Below are positions 1-6,962 of a stretch of DNA of 64,000 nucleotides, piece by piece. Each line of letters starts with the position of its first letter. Position 1 is the first letter of the stretch. The notes under the pieces are model-generated. The model did not search any database. It was not told the origin of the DNA and was given only the letters and a program-made list of their open reading frames with translations. A program made the translations under genes and the position numbers. Source of the stretch: an uncultured Christensenella sp. (GTDB lineage: Bacteria > Bacillota > Clostridia > Christensenellales > Borkfalkiaceae); assembly GCA_910577875.1 (NCBI GenBank), contig CAJTNY010000005.1, positions 1 to 64,000 on the forward strand, given 5' to 3'.

Positions 1-2
1 GG

Positions 3-78
3 TGGTGCCTTGGGGTGGAATCGAACCGCCGACATATGGATTTTCAGTCCACCGCTCTACCGACTGAGCTACCAAGGC
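3..78 (-). tRNA. tRNA-Phe (anticodon GAA)
   Basis: Read on the minus strand this folds as a full cloverleaf: acceptor GCCTTGG with CCAAGGC, discriminator A and an encoded CCA. The anticodon loop CTGAAAA gives GAA. It is the third and last visible gene of a minus-strand tRNA operon that continues off the left edge. The T stem has one C-A mismatch at its middle pair (GGCGG against CCACC), which is unusual but leaves the fold intact. Confidence 0.93.
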
Positions 79-110
79 ATAAGTGCCTGTGGCGGCACTT
101 TTAAATTTAA

Positions 111-187
111 TGGCGACCCGAAACGGGCTCGAACCGTCGACCTCCAGCGTGACAGGCTGGCGCTCTAACCAACTGAGCTATCGGGCC
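111..187 (-). tRNA. tRNA-Asp (anticodon GTC)
   Basis: On the minus strand: acceptor GGCCCGA with TCGGGTC (one G-U pair), discriminator G as expected for Asp, encoded CCA, and anticodon loop CTGTCAC giving GTC. It lies between the CAU tRNA and tRNA-Phe and shares their promoter. Confidence 0.95.
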
Positions 188-221
188 ATAAAATATTAAA
201 TGGTTCTGCGCAAAAGCATTT

Positions 222-298
222 TGGTGGGCCTTCACGGACTCGAACCGCGGACCAATCGGTTATGAGCCGACCGCTCTAACCAACTGAGCTAAAGGCCC
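222..298 (-). tRNA. tRNA with CAU anticodon, most like tRNA-Ile2 (lysidine type)
   Basis: On the minus strand: acceptor GGGCCTT with AAGGCCC, discriminator A, encoded CCA, and anticodon loop CTCATAA giving CAU. A paired G1-C72 argues against initiator tRNA. The TTTAGCTCAGTTGG D-arm start and the CGGCTCATAACCG anticodon arm resemble the Ile2 tRNA of Bacillus, whose C34 is changed to lysidine by TilS to read AUA. Elongator tRNA-Met cannot be fully excluded by eye. It is the first gene after the operon promoter. Confidence 0.85.
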
Positions 299-339
299 TT
301 AAAACTAAGGTGTTCGTACTTTCCGCACAACGCTTGTAT

Positions 340-368
340 ATAATAATATACCCTAAAAATTTTGTCAA
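340..368 (-). promoter_or_regulatory. Sigma-A promoter of the tRNA operon
   Basis: On the minus strand TTGACA (368-363), a 17-bp spacer and TATTAT (345-340). It drives the CAU, Asp and Phe tRNAs. The -35 box overlaps the stop codon of the small ORF upstream, so the two units are packed end to end. Confidence 0.85.
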
Positions 369-547
369 GTATTTTCAAACGTATTTTTTATAATTTTTTT
401 ATCGTTTTCATTCTTGCCCCGTAATAAGTTATCAACGGTTTCGGATTCGTTTAATTGTTTAAGCATTTCCAAAATCGATTCTTCGTCCATTTCCTCGTTA
501 TTCGGAGCAAGTTTACCGTATGCGAATTTATCGTGATGAATAGTCAT
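365..547 (-). CDS. Small hypothetical protein, 60 aa, probably leaderless
   Basis: The product is short, soluble and acidic in the middle (NEEMDEESILEMLKQLNE) with a Lys/Asn-rich end; I recognise no family. I place the start at the ATG at 547, the seventh codon of the longest frame, because a strong promoter (554-582) has its -10 box only 6 bases before this ATG and removes the upstream ATG from the transcript. There is no Shine-Dalgarno sequence, which fits a leaderless mRNA. The gene sits alone between tRNA-Pro and the tRNA operon. The promoter supports it being real, but conservation is untested. Confidence 0.55.
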   Translation of the reverse strand: MTIHHDKFAYGKLAPNNEEMDEESILEMLKQLNESETVDNLLRGKNENDKKIIKNTFENT

Positions 548-553
548 AATCTT

Positions 554-582
554 ATTATACAACATAAATGCAATTTAATCAA
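554..582 (-). promoter_or_regulatory. Sigma-A promoter of the 60-aa ORF
   Basis: On the minus strand TTGATT (582-577), 17 bp and TATAAT (559-554). The expected transcription start falls on or next to the A of the ATG at 547. Confidence 0.75.
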
Positions 583-610
583 ATTTAATTCAGGTTGAAC
601 CTAAAATCAT

Positions 611-639
611 TTGACGGAAAAATAATTTATATATATAAT
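611..639 (+). promoter_or_regulatory. Sigma-A promoter of tRNA-Pro
   Basis: TTGACG (611-616), 17 bp and TATAAT (634-639). The predicted start is a few bases before the mature tRNA 5' end at 650. Confidence 0.82.
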
Positions 640-649
640 ATATCTGCAT

Positions 650-726
650 TGAGGCGTAGCGCAGTTTGGTAGCGCGTTTGGTTCGGGACCAAAAGGTCGT
701 GGGTTCGAATCCCGTCGCCTCAACCA
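650..726 (+). tRNA. tRNA-Pro (anticodon CGG)
   Basis: Acceptor TGAGGCG with CGCCTCA, discriminator A, encoded CCA at 724-726. The anticodon loop TTCGGGA gives CGG, which reads CCG codons. The T arm GTGGGTTCGAATCCCGT is canonical. It is a single-gene unit with its own promoter and a hairpin terminator 24 bases downstream. Confidence 0.95.
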
Positions 727-749
727 CGTCGAGCACGACGAATTTTGCA

Positions 750-780
750 GAAAGACAGCGAAAGCTGTCTTTCTTGATTT
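750..780 (+). terminator. Terminator of tRNA-Pro
   Basis: A 10-bp stem GAAAGACAGC/GCTGTCTTTC with a GAAA tetraloop, followed by TTGATTT. Confidence 0.8.
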
Positions 781-1031
781 AACGTCTGACGGCAAGCGTC
801 AGATACGCCGGCCACGGTTACTCCTTTTCCAAAAAAGCCCTTCGATACTTTTTGAGAGCCTTGTAAGTCTTTGTACATTTTTCGGATAGCCAAGACAACA
901 AGGACAAGTATTTGCTTGTCTTTTTATTATTTTATGCCGCATTGAAAATTCATTGGAAAAATTCATACTTTATTATTAAGTATGTCTCAACATAAAGATT
1001 GTCTATAATATAATAATTCGGGAGGATTATT
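781..1031 (+). other. Intergenic stretch with hairpins and a second terminator
   Basis: No gene is visible here. It holds an inverted repeat TCTGACG/CGTCAGA (785-803), a weak promoter-like pair TTGAGA (852-857) and TACATT (874-879), and a second good terminator, GACAAG (903-908) with CTTGTC (915-920) then TTTTTATT. A terminator with no gene before it could end a short RNA of about 40-50 bases, or act as a second stop for tRNA-Pro. Just before the next gene are an inverted repeat CATACTT/AAGTATG (964-984) and TATAAT-like boxes (1004-1014). Confidence 0.5.
964..984 (+). promoter_or_regulatory. Inverted repeat upstream of the flavin reductase-like gene
   Basis: CATACTT (964-970) and AAGTATG (978-984) form a perfect 7-bp inverted repeat with a 7-base centre. 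It lies about 20 bp upstream of overlapping TATAAT boxes, where a regulator of the 1032 gene could bind. No regulator gene is adjacent. Confidence 0.35.
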
Positions 1032-1934
1032 ATGAGTTCTTTTAAAGATTTGAGAATCGTAGACAATTTTTATCAGACGTCGGCGATTTTTCCGATGCCT
1101 GTGGTTTTAGCGGGAACTGTCAGTCCTGACGGCAGGACGAATTTGGGTTCGTACTCTCTCTGTTTTCCTTATTATGTCGCTGGGAAAAATTATTACGCAA
1201 TGATTTTAGAGAGTCGAAACAGCTCGAATACAGCGCAGAATATTTTGAGAGGAAGCAAAGTTTCGCTAAATTTCGTTACGGACGAAAGACGGTATTTCCG
1301 CGAAGCGGTGCGTTTGGGCTTTCCCGGTATTTCGACCGACGAAAAAATGAAAAGCTGTATATTTACGCTCGAAAAAGGCTTGGCGGAAGGTGAAAGACCG
1401 TTAGTAGTGAAGGAAGCATATCAGGTTTTCGAGTGTACCTGGGACAGCGAACCCGAAGACGCGAAATTCGATAAAGCAGGGGCGATTGATGGATATGAGC
1501 CTCCTTATCATAATTTTAACGGAATTACAAGCAAATTCGGAGCGCATTTTATTCTGAAAATAGACAAGATACTGATGAAAGAAAAATATTACGCTTCGAT
1601 TATCGAAGGAGTAAATGCAAAAAATTTTCCGAAGGTACCTATCGATTACGGATACCGCGACAGTGCTTATTTTTGGTGTTCTCGTTTCAGAAAACCTTTT
1701 AAGGAAAAAGTTCAGGCAAAGGAAGGAGATCTTGGTTCTGTTATTTATGCGGCTAAACGTATCGACCCCGAAATAACTTTTACGAACGAAGCTTGCGCAA
1801 GGCTTACTAAAATACCGCGGATTTTTCTGAAAACGGCTTTAACTCAAATCGCGGATATTACAAAAGCAGACGGTATAAAAATAATCGACGAATCGGCTTT
1901 GGAAATCATAAACGAAAAACGCAGAAAGCATTAA
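1032..1934 (+). CDS. Flavin reductase-like (FMN-binding split barrel) protein
   Basis: The 300-residue product looks like the flavin reductase/DIM6-NTAB family, cytoplasmic split-barrel proteins that bind FMN. The N-terminal part, FPMPVVLAGTVSPDGRTNLG followed by a tyrosine/serine-rich strand and a later VSLNFVTDE, matches the usual pattern in which the start of the barrel binds flavin. The C-terminal 120 residues are less familiar. The start at 1032 is fixed by a strong ribosome-binding site, GGGAGGA, 6 bases upstream. The gene stands alone between its own promoter region and a bidirectional terminator. The substrate is unknown; it could be a flavin reductase or simply a flavoprotein. Confidence 0.72.
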   Translation: MSSFKDLRIVDNFYQTSAIFPMPVVLAGTVSPDGRTNLGSYSLCFPYYVAGKNYYAMILESRNSSNTAQNILRGSKVSLNFVTDERRYFREAVRLGFPGISTDEKMKSCIFTLEKGLAEGERPLVVKEAYQVFECTWDSEPEDAKFDKAGAIDGYEPPYHNFNGITSKFGAHFILKIDKILMKEKYYASIIEGVNAKNFPKVPIDYGYRDSAYFWCSRFRKPFKEKVQAKEGDLGSVIYAAKRIDPEITFTNEACARLTKIPRIFLKTALTQIADITKADGIKIIDESALEIINEKRRKH

Positions 1935-1968
1935 AAAAGGCAAGCGCCGAATGGCGCTTGCCTTTAAC
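1933..1968. terminator. Bidirectional terminator
   Basis: A 10-bp GC-rich stem GGCAAGCGCC/GGCGCTTGCC (1939-1962) with loop GAAT, with an A-run before and TTT after. It serves the convergent genes ending at 1934 and 1971. Confidence 0.88.
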
Positions 1969-1970
1969 AA

Positions 1971-2831
1971 TTAAAACATTACGAGCAAAAATCCGGCGAT
2001 TAAACCTACGAACAGTGCGAAAGCGGGCAGTTTACTCCGCCACATTAAAATCGATTCCGGCAGAAGTTCTCCGAAAACAACGTATATCATAGCTCCGCTT
2101 GCAAACCCTAGCGACAGCACAAGCATTATTTCATTAATGCCTCCGAGCGCGAAACCGAGCAGTGCGCCGAATACGGTCGGTAAACCGCTTAAAGCCGTAA
2201 GGAGCGCCGCTTTGGGTTTTTTCATTCCTCCTGCGATAAGAGGCACGGAGACCGCCATACCTTCCGGAACGTTATGCAATCCTATTACAATCGCCATAAT
2301 AAATCCGCTGCCTGTAAAAACGTTTGCCGCGATATCTTCCGTAAGCGCATACGATGCGCCGATGACCATGCCTTCCGGCAGGTTATGGAGCGCAATTGCG
2401 AACATCATAACAAGTCCTGCGACGAATAAATTAGATTTTGAATTTTTGTGAGTTTCGTAGTGGTTGGAATGAATAAGCTCGTCCAAATCATCGGCAGTAG
2501 CGGGGTGATTTTTATCAATATGAACTACTTCGCGATTGGTTTTTTTATCGATAATAAAATTCAACGCATACACAACGCCGTATCCCGTTATAACCGCCGC
2601 TGCGACTATGAGCGGAGTTAAAGCGGGAAGATTTCCTTCTTTCATCATCTCGATAGGTTCGTTCATTAAATCGAAACAGACCACTGCCAGCATTATGCCG
2701 GCCGCAAAAGATAAAAGCAGACTTACTGTTTTATTCGAATCGCGTCCGAGTACCGCGCCGATTACTCCGCCGAGCCCTGTACCGGCTACTCCGGATATAA
2801 AAGTTATTAGCACTATAATCAAGTAATCCAT
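1971..2831 (-). CDS. ZIP family metal transporter
   Basis: This 286-residue membrane protein imports divalent metal, probably zinc. Features of the ZIP family are visible: the two signature helices HNLPEGMVIGASYA and HNVPEGMAVSVPL, each with the metal-binding HNxPEG motif, and a His/Asp-rich cytoplasmic loop (VVHIDKNHPATADDLDELIHSNHYETHKN). About eight hydrophobic segments can be counted. The longest frame starts at 2930, but I choose the ATG at 2831. A promoter (2839-2866) ends 7 bases before it, and MDYLIIVLITF is a normal ZIP N-terminus. The mRNA is then leaderless. Confidence 0.9.
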   Translation of the reverse strand: MDYLIIVLITFISGVAGTGLGGVIGAVLGRDSNKTVSLLLSFAAGIMLAVVCFDLMNEPIEMMKEGNLPALTPLIVAAAVITGYGVVYALNFIIDKKTNREVVHIDKNHPATADDLDELIHSNHYETHKNSKSNLFVAGLVMMFAIALHNLPEGMVIGASYALTEDIAANVFTGSGFIMAIVIGLHNVPEGMAVSVPLIAGGMKKPKAALLTALSGLPTVFGALLGFALGGINEIMLVLSLGFASGAMIYVVFGELLPESILMWRSKLPAFALFVGLIAGFLLVMF

Positions 2832-2838
2832 AAAAATA

Positions 2839-2866
2839 ATTATAATAATTATGCGGAATAAATCAA
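2839..2866 (-). promoter_or_regulatory. Promoter of the ZIP gene (leaderless arrangement)
   Basis: On the minus strand TTGATT (2866-2861), 16 bp, TATAAT (2844-2839), then 7 bases to the ATG at 2831. Confidence 0.75.
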
Positions 2867-2923
2867 GCGTAAACATTAAATAAATAAATTTTTTGGCAAC
2901 TTTATTAAATTTGTTAAAACATA

Positions 2924-2952
2924 TTGACAATATAAATCGTATATAGTATATT
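2924..2952 (+). promoter_or_regulatory. Promoter of the zinc-ribbon protein gene
   Basis: TTGACA (2924-2929), 17 bp and TATATT (2947-2952). A GGGAG ribosome-binding site follows before the ATG at 2975. Confidence 0.82.
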
Positions 2953-2974
2953 AATAAAAAAAGGGAGTATAAAT

Positions 2975-3298
2975 ATGAAATATTGTAAAAATTGCGGTTC
3001 GCAAATTGAAGATGAAGCAGTTATTTGCGTGAATTGCGGCTGTTCGACTGTAACCCAGCCTGCTAAGAACGAAACGTCTTCGACCTTAAAGCTTATAGCT
3101 AAAATCTTTATGATTCTCGGTTGTATTGCTTTCGGATGGGCTTTAATTCCTCTTTGCTGGACTATACCTATGACGGTGCACTATTGGAAAGCTTGTAAAA
3201 ACAATCAACCCGTAGGTATAGGTTTTAAAGTCTGCTCGTTGCTTTTCGTAAGCTTTATTGCAGGCGTATTAATGCTCATAGACAGTGACAACAAATAA
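2975..3298 (+). CDS. Zinc-ribbon membrane protein
   Basis: This 107-residue protein begins with a small zinc ribbon: CKNCG near residues 4-8 and CVNCG near 18-22, four cysteines in CxxC pairs. A short polar linker follows, then two hydrophobic segments (about 37-62 and 84-101). Such proteins are common in Clostridia, and the ribbon should face the cytoplasm. The function is unknown. The gene is monocistronic, with a near-consensus promoter and a strong terminator. Confidence 0.7.
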   Translation: MKYCKNCGSQIEDEAVICVNCGCSTVTQPAKNETSSTLKLIAKIFMILGCIAFGWALIPLCWTIPMTVHYWKACKNNQPVGIGFKVCSLLFVSFIAGVLMLIDSDNK

Positions 3299-3309
3299 TT
3301 TGAATAAAT

Positions 3310-3340
3310 AAAAAGACAGGCATTCGCCTGTCTTTTTATT
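3310..3340 (+). terminator. Terminator after the zinc-ribbon gene
   Basis: AAAAAGACAGGC and GCCTGTCTTTTT pair around an ATTC loop; the T-run is part of the stem. Confidence 0.88.
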
Positions 3341-3350
3341 TACGCAAAAG

Positions 3351-3379
3351 TTGACTTGTTTAAATAAAGCGTGTATGAT
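3351..3379 (+). promoter_or_regulatory. Promoter of the flavodiiron gene
   Basis: TTGACT (3351-3356), 17 bp and TATGAT (3374-3379). This gives a leader of about 35 bases with no clear ribosome-binding site. Confidence 0.75.
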
Positions 3380-3420
3380 ATATATTAAAATAAGCAATAA
3401 AATAACGGAAATATAATATT

Positions 3421-4569
3421 ATGTTTAATGTAAGCGAAAGTATAAAATATATAGGCGCGGACGATAATTGTCTGGATTTATTTGAAAGCCAGTACGAAGT
3501 ACCGTTCGGAGTATCGTATAATTCGTATGTGTGCATTGATAAAAAAACCGCCGTGTTTGACACTGTTGACAGCAGAAAAACAGAAGAATGGCTGTCTAAT
3601 CTCGAAGAAGCTTTAAACGGTAGAAAACCCGATTTTCTAATAATTTCTCATGTGGAACCCGACCACTCAGCCGGCATACCTGCGTTTTTGGAAAAATATC
3701 CGCAAACCGTAATCGTAGGAAACGAGAGAACGTTCTTGCTTTTGGACAGGTTTTACGGAAAAATCGGGGTTGACAGGCTTGTAATCAAAGAGAACGAAGA
3801 ACTCGACCTCGGCGCTCACAAACTGACGTTTGTTTTTGCCAATATGGTTCATTGGCCGGAAGTTATGATGACTTACGACAGAACGGATAAAGTTTTGTTT
3901 TCCGCGGATGCGTTCGGTAAATTCGGCGCACTTTCGCATAATCAGGACTGGCTGGACGAGGCGAGGAGATATTATATTAATATAGTCGGTAAATATGGCA
4001 ATCCCGTTCAGGCAGTGTTGAAAAAAATTTCCGCGCTTGAAATAAATACCATATGTCCTTTGCACGGAAATATATTAAAAGACAATCTCGGCTACTATAT
4101 AGATAAATATAATGTTTGGAGTAAGTATCTGCCCGAAGAGGACGGTGTTTTTATTGCTTACGCTTCGATATACGGCAACACGGCTAACGCGTCGCGCGAA
4201 CTTTGCAACGAGTTATTAAAGCGCGGAATAAAAGCCGAAACGCTTGATTTGACGCGCTGCGATTTATCTTACGCAGTTGCTTCCGCGTTTAAATATTCGC
4301 GGCTCGTCATAGCGAGCGTAACGTACGACGGCGCGGTAATGCCTTGTGCGGAAGCTTTTATAAACAGATTGAAAGCTAAAAATTACTGTAACCGTAAAGT
4401 CGGTTTTATACAGAACGGAAGTTGGGCGCCTTCGTCGGCAAAGCTGATGCGCACGACTTTTGAGAGCTTCAAAAATATTACTCTGTGCGATACCGACGTC
4501 ACGGTCAATTCCGTTGTCGGCAGAGAAACTCTTTCACAGATAAAAAAACTTGCGGACGAACTTATTTAA
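3421..4569 (+). CDS. fprA: Flavodiiron protein (FprA family), oxygen or nitric oxide reductase
   Basis: The 382-residue product has the two-domain layout of class A flavodiiron proteins, cytoplasmic enzymes that reduce O2 to water or NO to N2O. The N-terminal metallo-beta-lactamase-like domain keeps all the iron ligands: H77, E79, D81 and H82 in HVEPDH, then H144, D163 and H215. The C-terminal flavodoxin domain starts with the FMN phosphate loop at SIYGNTANAS, about 249-258. There is no extra rubredoxin or flavin reductase domain, so an external electron donor is required. It is monocistronic and fits an oxygen-sensitive anaerobe. Confidence 0.93.
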   Translation: MFNVSESIKYIGADDNCLDLFESQYEVPFGVSYNSYVCIDKKTAVFDTVDSRKTEEWLSNLEEALNGRKPDFLIISHVEPDHSAGIPAFLEKYPQTVIVGNERTFLLLDRFYGKIGVDRLVIKENEELDLGAHKLTFVFANMVHWPEVMMTYDRTDKVLFSADAFGKFGALSHNQDWLDEARRYYINIVGKYGNPVQAVLKKISALEINTICPLHGNILKDNLGYYIDKYNVWSKYLPEEDGVFIAYASIYGNTANASRELCNELLKRGIKAETLDLTRCDLSYAVASAFKYSRLVIASVTYDGAVMPCAEAFINRLKAKNYCNRKVGFIQNGSWAPSSAKLMRTTFESFKNITLCDTDVTVNSVVGRETLSQIKKLADELI

Positions 4570-4574
4570 TAGAA

Positions 4575-4606
4575 TTACGCGGCACGGTCTGATACCCGCC
4601 GCGTAA
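4575..4606 (+). terminator. Possible weak terminator
   Basis: A 9-bp inverted repeat TTACGCGGC/GCCGCGTAA just after the flavodiiron gene, followed by an A/T-rich stretch rather than a clean T-run. Confidence 0.5.
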
Positions 4607-4616
4607 ATTAATTGTA

Positions 4617-4644
4617 TTTACTTTTTAATTAAATTGAATATAAT
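4617..4644 (+). promoter_or_regulatory. Promoter of the LOG/phosphatase pair
   Basis: TTTACT (4617-4622), 16 bp and TATAAT (4639-4644), followed by AAGAGG before the ATG at 4679. Confidence 0.7.
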
Positions 4645-4678
4645 AGTAAAGTATATTATTCGGTTTTAAGAGGCTAAA

Positions 4679-5263
4679 ATGAAGATTTGTATTTTCGGCG
4701 CGGCAAGCGCACATATTGACGATATTTATATTAAAGCGGTCGAAGAACTAGGGGAAGAGCTTGCAAAACGCGGACACTCGCTGGTGTTCGGCGCTGGTGC
4801 GACGGGGCTGATGGGAGCGGCTGCCCGAGGTTTCAAGCGCGGGGGAGGATATATTCACGGCGTAATTCCGGAATTTTTCAAAGAGGAAAGCATAGAATTG
4901 ATTTACGACGCGTGCGATAAAATAACTTATACTAAAACTATGTCCGAACGGAAATTCATAATGGAGAACGAAGCGGAAGCTTTTATAATAGTGCCGGGAG
5001 GAATAGGAACGTTCGAGGAATATTTCGAGGTTCTGACATTGAAACAACTCGGCAGGCACGATAAAGCTTTGGCTTTATATAATATCGATGGTTATTACGA
5101 CGAACTTGAAAATTTTATGCTGACTGTAAAGAAGCTTAAGTTTATGTCTTTCAGCTGTAGCGAAATGTATTCGTATTTTACTTCTGCGGCTGAAATAATC
5201 GATTATATTGAAAATTATGTCCCGCAGAAATTTGAATTAAGCAAGTTGAAAACGGGTGAATAA
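4679..5263 (+). CDS. LOG family (TIGR00730) protein
   Basis: The 194-residue product matches the LOG family, Rossmann-like proteins of which some hydrolyse nucleoside 5'-monophosphates such as cytokinin riboside phosphate. The two family motifs are present: GAGATGLMGA near 38-47 and PGGIGTFEE at 106-114, the latter forming the phosphate-binding and catalytic site. In Clostridia its true substrate is not established. It precedes the phosphatase gene by 21 bases in the same transcript. Confidence 0.88.
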   Translation: MKICIFGAASAHIDDIYIKAVEELGEELAKRGHSLVFGAGATGLMGAAARGFKRGGGYIHGVIPEFFKEESIELIYDACDKITYTKTMSERKFIMENEAEAFIIVPGGIGTFEEYFEVLTLKQLGRHDKALALYNIDGYYDELENFMLTVKKLKFMSFSCSEMYSYFTSAAEIIDYIENYVPQKFELSKLKTGE

Positions 5264-5284
5264 CTTTTACGAAAGAGGTGACGT

Positions 5285-5770
5285 ATGATTAACGTGGCGT
5301 TTGTGTGCTTGGGCAACATATGCCGTTCGCCTATGGCAGAACTCGTATTTTTGAATTTAATAAAAGAACGCGGACTTTCTTTAAGTTTCCGCATTTCGTC
5401 TTTCGGAACTTCCGATTGCGAAGAGGGCAACGGTATTTACCCGCCTGCAAAGAAAACACTCATTATGCACGGCATAGCCGGAAACCACGTTGCAAAACAA
5501 ATAACTCTCGCCGATATTAAAAACAACGACTATATACTTGTTATGGACAGTTCGAATCTTCTTGATTTACTGCGTCTGACTTGCGGCGGGTACGGCGGAA
5601 AAATTTTCAAACTCTGCTCGTTCACCGATAATCCGCGCGACGTGGCGGACCCATGGTATACGCGTGATTTCGAGAGAGCTTTCGCGGATATTCAGGACGG
5701 CTGTAATTGCTTTCTCGAATATTTGCTGAAAGAAAAACCCGACGCGTTCGGATACGATAAAACGCATTGA
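5285..5770 (+). CDS. Low-molecular-weight protein tyrosine phosphatase
   Basis: This 161-residue cytoplasmic phosphatase has the P-loop C(X)5R at the N-terminus (C8 to R14 in CLGNICRS) and the general acid Asp at D122 in the ADPW motif. Length and motif order are those of the LMW-PTP family. The start has a good ribosome-binding site, AAAGAGG. Co-transcription with the LOG gene is likely. The family often acts on tyrosine kinases of polysaccharide export or on small phosphorylated molecules; no partner kinase is visible here. Confidence 0.92.
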   Translation: MINVAFVCLGNICRSPMAELVFLNLIKERGLSLSFRISSFGTSDCEEGNGIYPPAKKTLIMHGIAGNHVAKQITLADIKNNDYILVMDSSNLLDLLRLTCGGYGGKIFKLCSFTDNPRDVADPWYTRDFERAFADIQDGCNCFLEYLLKEKPDAFGYDKTH

Positions 5771-5803
5771 AAAAACCTCTCCGCAAAAATCGGAGAGGTT
5801 TTT
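5771..5803. terminator. Bidirectional terminator
   Basis: AAAAACCTCTCCG (5771-5783) pairs with CGGAGAGGTTTTT (5791-5803) between convergent genes. Confidence 0.9.
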
Positions 5804-5820
5804 AATAGTTTAATTTTATT

Positions 5821-6723
5821 TTATTGTTTCGAATTTTCGGGAGCGTTGCGTCTGTCTTTACCCATAAAGAACAGCGCGATTGTTCCTGGACCTACATGCG
5901 AGCCCGTACACAGGTCATAATACTCTATAACAATATCTTTTGCGCCGAGTTCTCTGAGTTTTTCGGCAAGGCTTAAAGCTTCGTCTTCGCAGTTGCAGTG
6001 AGTAATAGCGATAGTCTGGTTTTCGGGTTCTATCACGTTATCGGTAAATCCTTTGATTAGGGCTTCTATCGATTTTCTTCTGCCGCGTTCTTTTCCGTAC
6101 ACCGTAAGCTTTGCAGGCGAACTGCTGTCTGCTTTAAGCATAGGCTTGATATTGAGAATTGCGCCTGCAATCGCAGCGATAGTGGAAACCCGTCCGCTCT
6201 TACGCAGGTATTTTAAGTCGTTTACGGTAACGTATGAATTTAATTTATATTTGTTTTCCTCAATCCAGTTTACGCACGATTGTATGTTTTCGCCCGAATC
6301 TCTAAGCTTTGCGGCGTAAACAGCAATTAAGCCCTCTCCAAGCGATGCGTTTGCGCTGTCTGCAACGTAGATTTGCCTTTCGGGAAATTTTTCTTTGAGA
6401 GCGGCGCACGCTTTCATTGCCTGTAAATTTGTTCCGCTTATGCCTGCTGTTATAGTGATTATAAGTATATTTTTACCTTGTTCAAGAGAGGGGGTAACCG
6501 CTTCTATAAAATTCGCTTCGCATACCAGCGAAGTTTTTATCTCGGTACCCTGAGCCATATCTTCATAGAATTTTTTTGCGGTCTTTGTGAAAGGAACCCC
6601 GCTTTCAAAGCATAATTTTTCCGTTCCGTTTGAGGTGTAAGTAAAGGGTATTACTTTAATACCCGTATTCTGAATCATATCTTCGGTAAGATTTGCCGCC
6701 GAGTCGACGTAAATATCAAACAT
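5821..6723 (-). CDS. DegV family fatty-acid-binding protein
   Basis: The 300-residue product starts FDIYVDSAANLTEDM, the DegV hallmark, and keeps the central TAGISGT loop and the ALSLAEKLRELGA C-terminal region. DegV/FakB proteins bind a fatty acid and present it to the kinase FakA for activation; no fakA is nearby. The longest frame starts at 6765, but the ATG at 6723 follows AAGGAG by 7 bases and fits the family, so I use it. A TATAAT box lies at 6783-6788. It is divergent from the XRE gene. Confidence 0.9.
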   Translation of the reverse strand: MFDIYVDSAANLTEDMIQNTGIKVIPFTYTSNGTEKLCFESGVPFTKTAKKFYEDMAQGTEIKTSLVCEANFIEAVTPSLEQGKNILIITITAGISGTNLQAMKACAALKEKFPERQIYVADSANASLGEGLIAVYAAKLRDSGENIQSCVNWIEENKYKLNSYVTVNDLKYLRKSGRVSTIAAIAGAILNIKPMLKADSSSPAKLTVYGKERGRRKSIEALIKGFTDNVIEPENQTIAITHCNCEDEALSLAEKLRELGAKDIVIEYYDLCTGSHVGPGTIALFFMGKDRRNAPENSKQ

Positions 6724-6782
6724 AGTAAACTCCTTAAATTTATTGCGAAAAACGCAAACGAACATATGTAATTTTTCTTTTT

Positions 6783-6811
6783 ATTATAGTATACCCTAAA
6801 CTCATTCAAAA
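6783..6811 (-). promoter_or_regulatory. Probable promoter of the DegV gene
   Basis: On the minus strand TATAAT (6788-6783) with a weak -35, TTTTGA (6811-6806), 17 bp away. Confidence 0.5.
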
Positions 6812-6876
6812 ACAACATAAAAAACCTGTTTTGTTCTCCACATTTTAAATTTTGACATAAACTATGAAAAATCATA

Positions 6877-6916
6877 ACTCTACTGCAAAAATTTCACACT
6901 CTACTCACAGTAGAGT
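6877..6916 (+). promoter_or_regulatory. Operator with three ACTCTACT half-sites
   Basis: ACTCTACT occurs at 6877-6884 and 6898-6905 (21 bp apart, two helical turns), and its complement AGTAGAGT at 6909-6916. The last two form an inverted repeat with a 3-bp centre. The set ends 11 bp before the -35 box of the XRE gene and lies between two divergent genes, so an XRE dimer with a third half-site is the natural reading. Confidence 0.6.
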
Positions 6917-6927
6917 TGCATAATCAG

Positions 6928-6956
6928 TTGTGTTTTTGCTCGACAGGTGTTAAAAT
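6928..6956 (+). promoter_or_regulatory. Promoter of the XRE gene (leaderless arrangement)
   Basis: TTGTGT (6928-6933), 17 bp, TAAAAT (6951-6956), then 6 bases to the ATG at 6963. Confidence 0.72.
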
Positions 6957-6962
6957 ATAGTT

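Noticed and set aside
1..730. tRNA genes as an integration site of a genomic island
   Set aside because: No integrase, no repeated tRNA 3' end and no mobile genes follow; the neighbours are ordinary chromosomal genes.
607..795. Minus-strand ORF of 62 aa across tRNA-Pro
   Set aside because: It is the well-known false ORF on the strand opposite a tRNA (the RRRDSNPRPFGPEPNALPNCATPQ type); a real tRNA with promoter and terminator occupies the site.
2137..2826. Two plus-strand ORFs opposite the ZIP gene
   Set aside because: They have no ribosome-binding site, they overlap a well-supported transporter, and their composition is what an antisense frame of a membrane protein gives.
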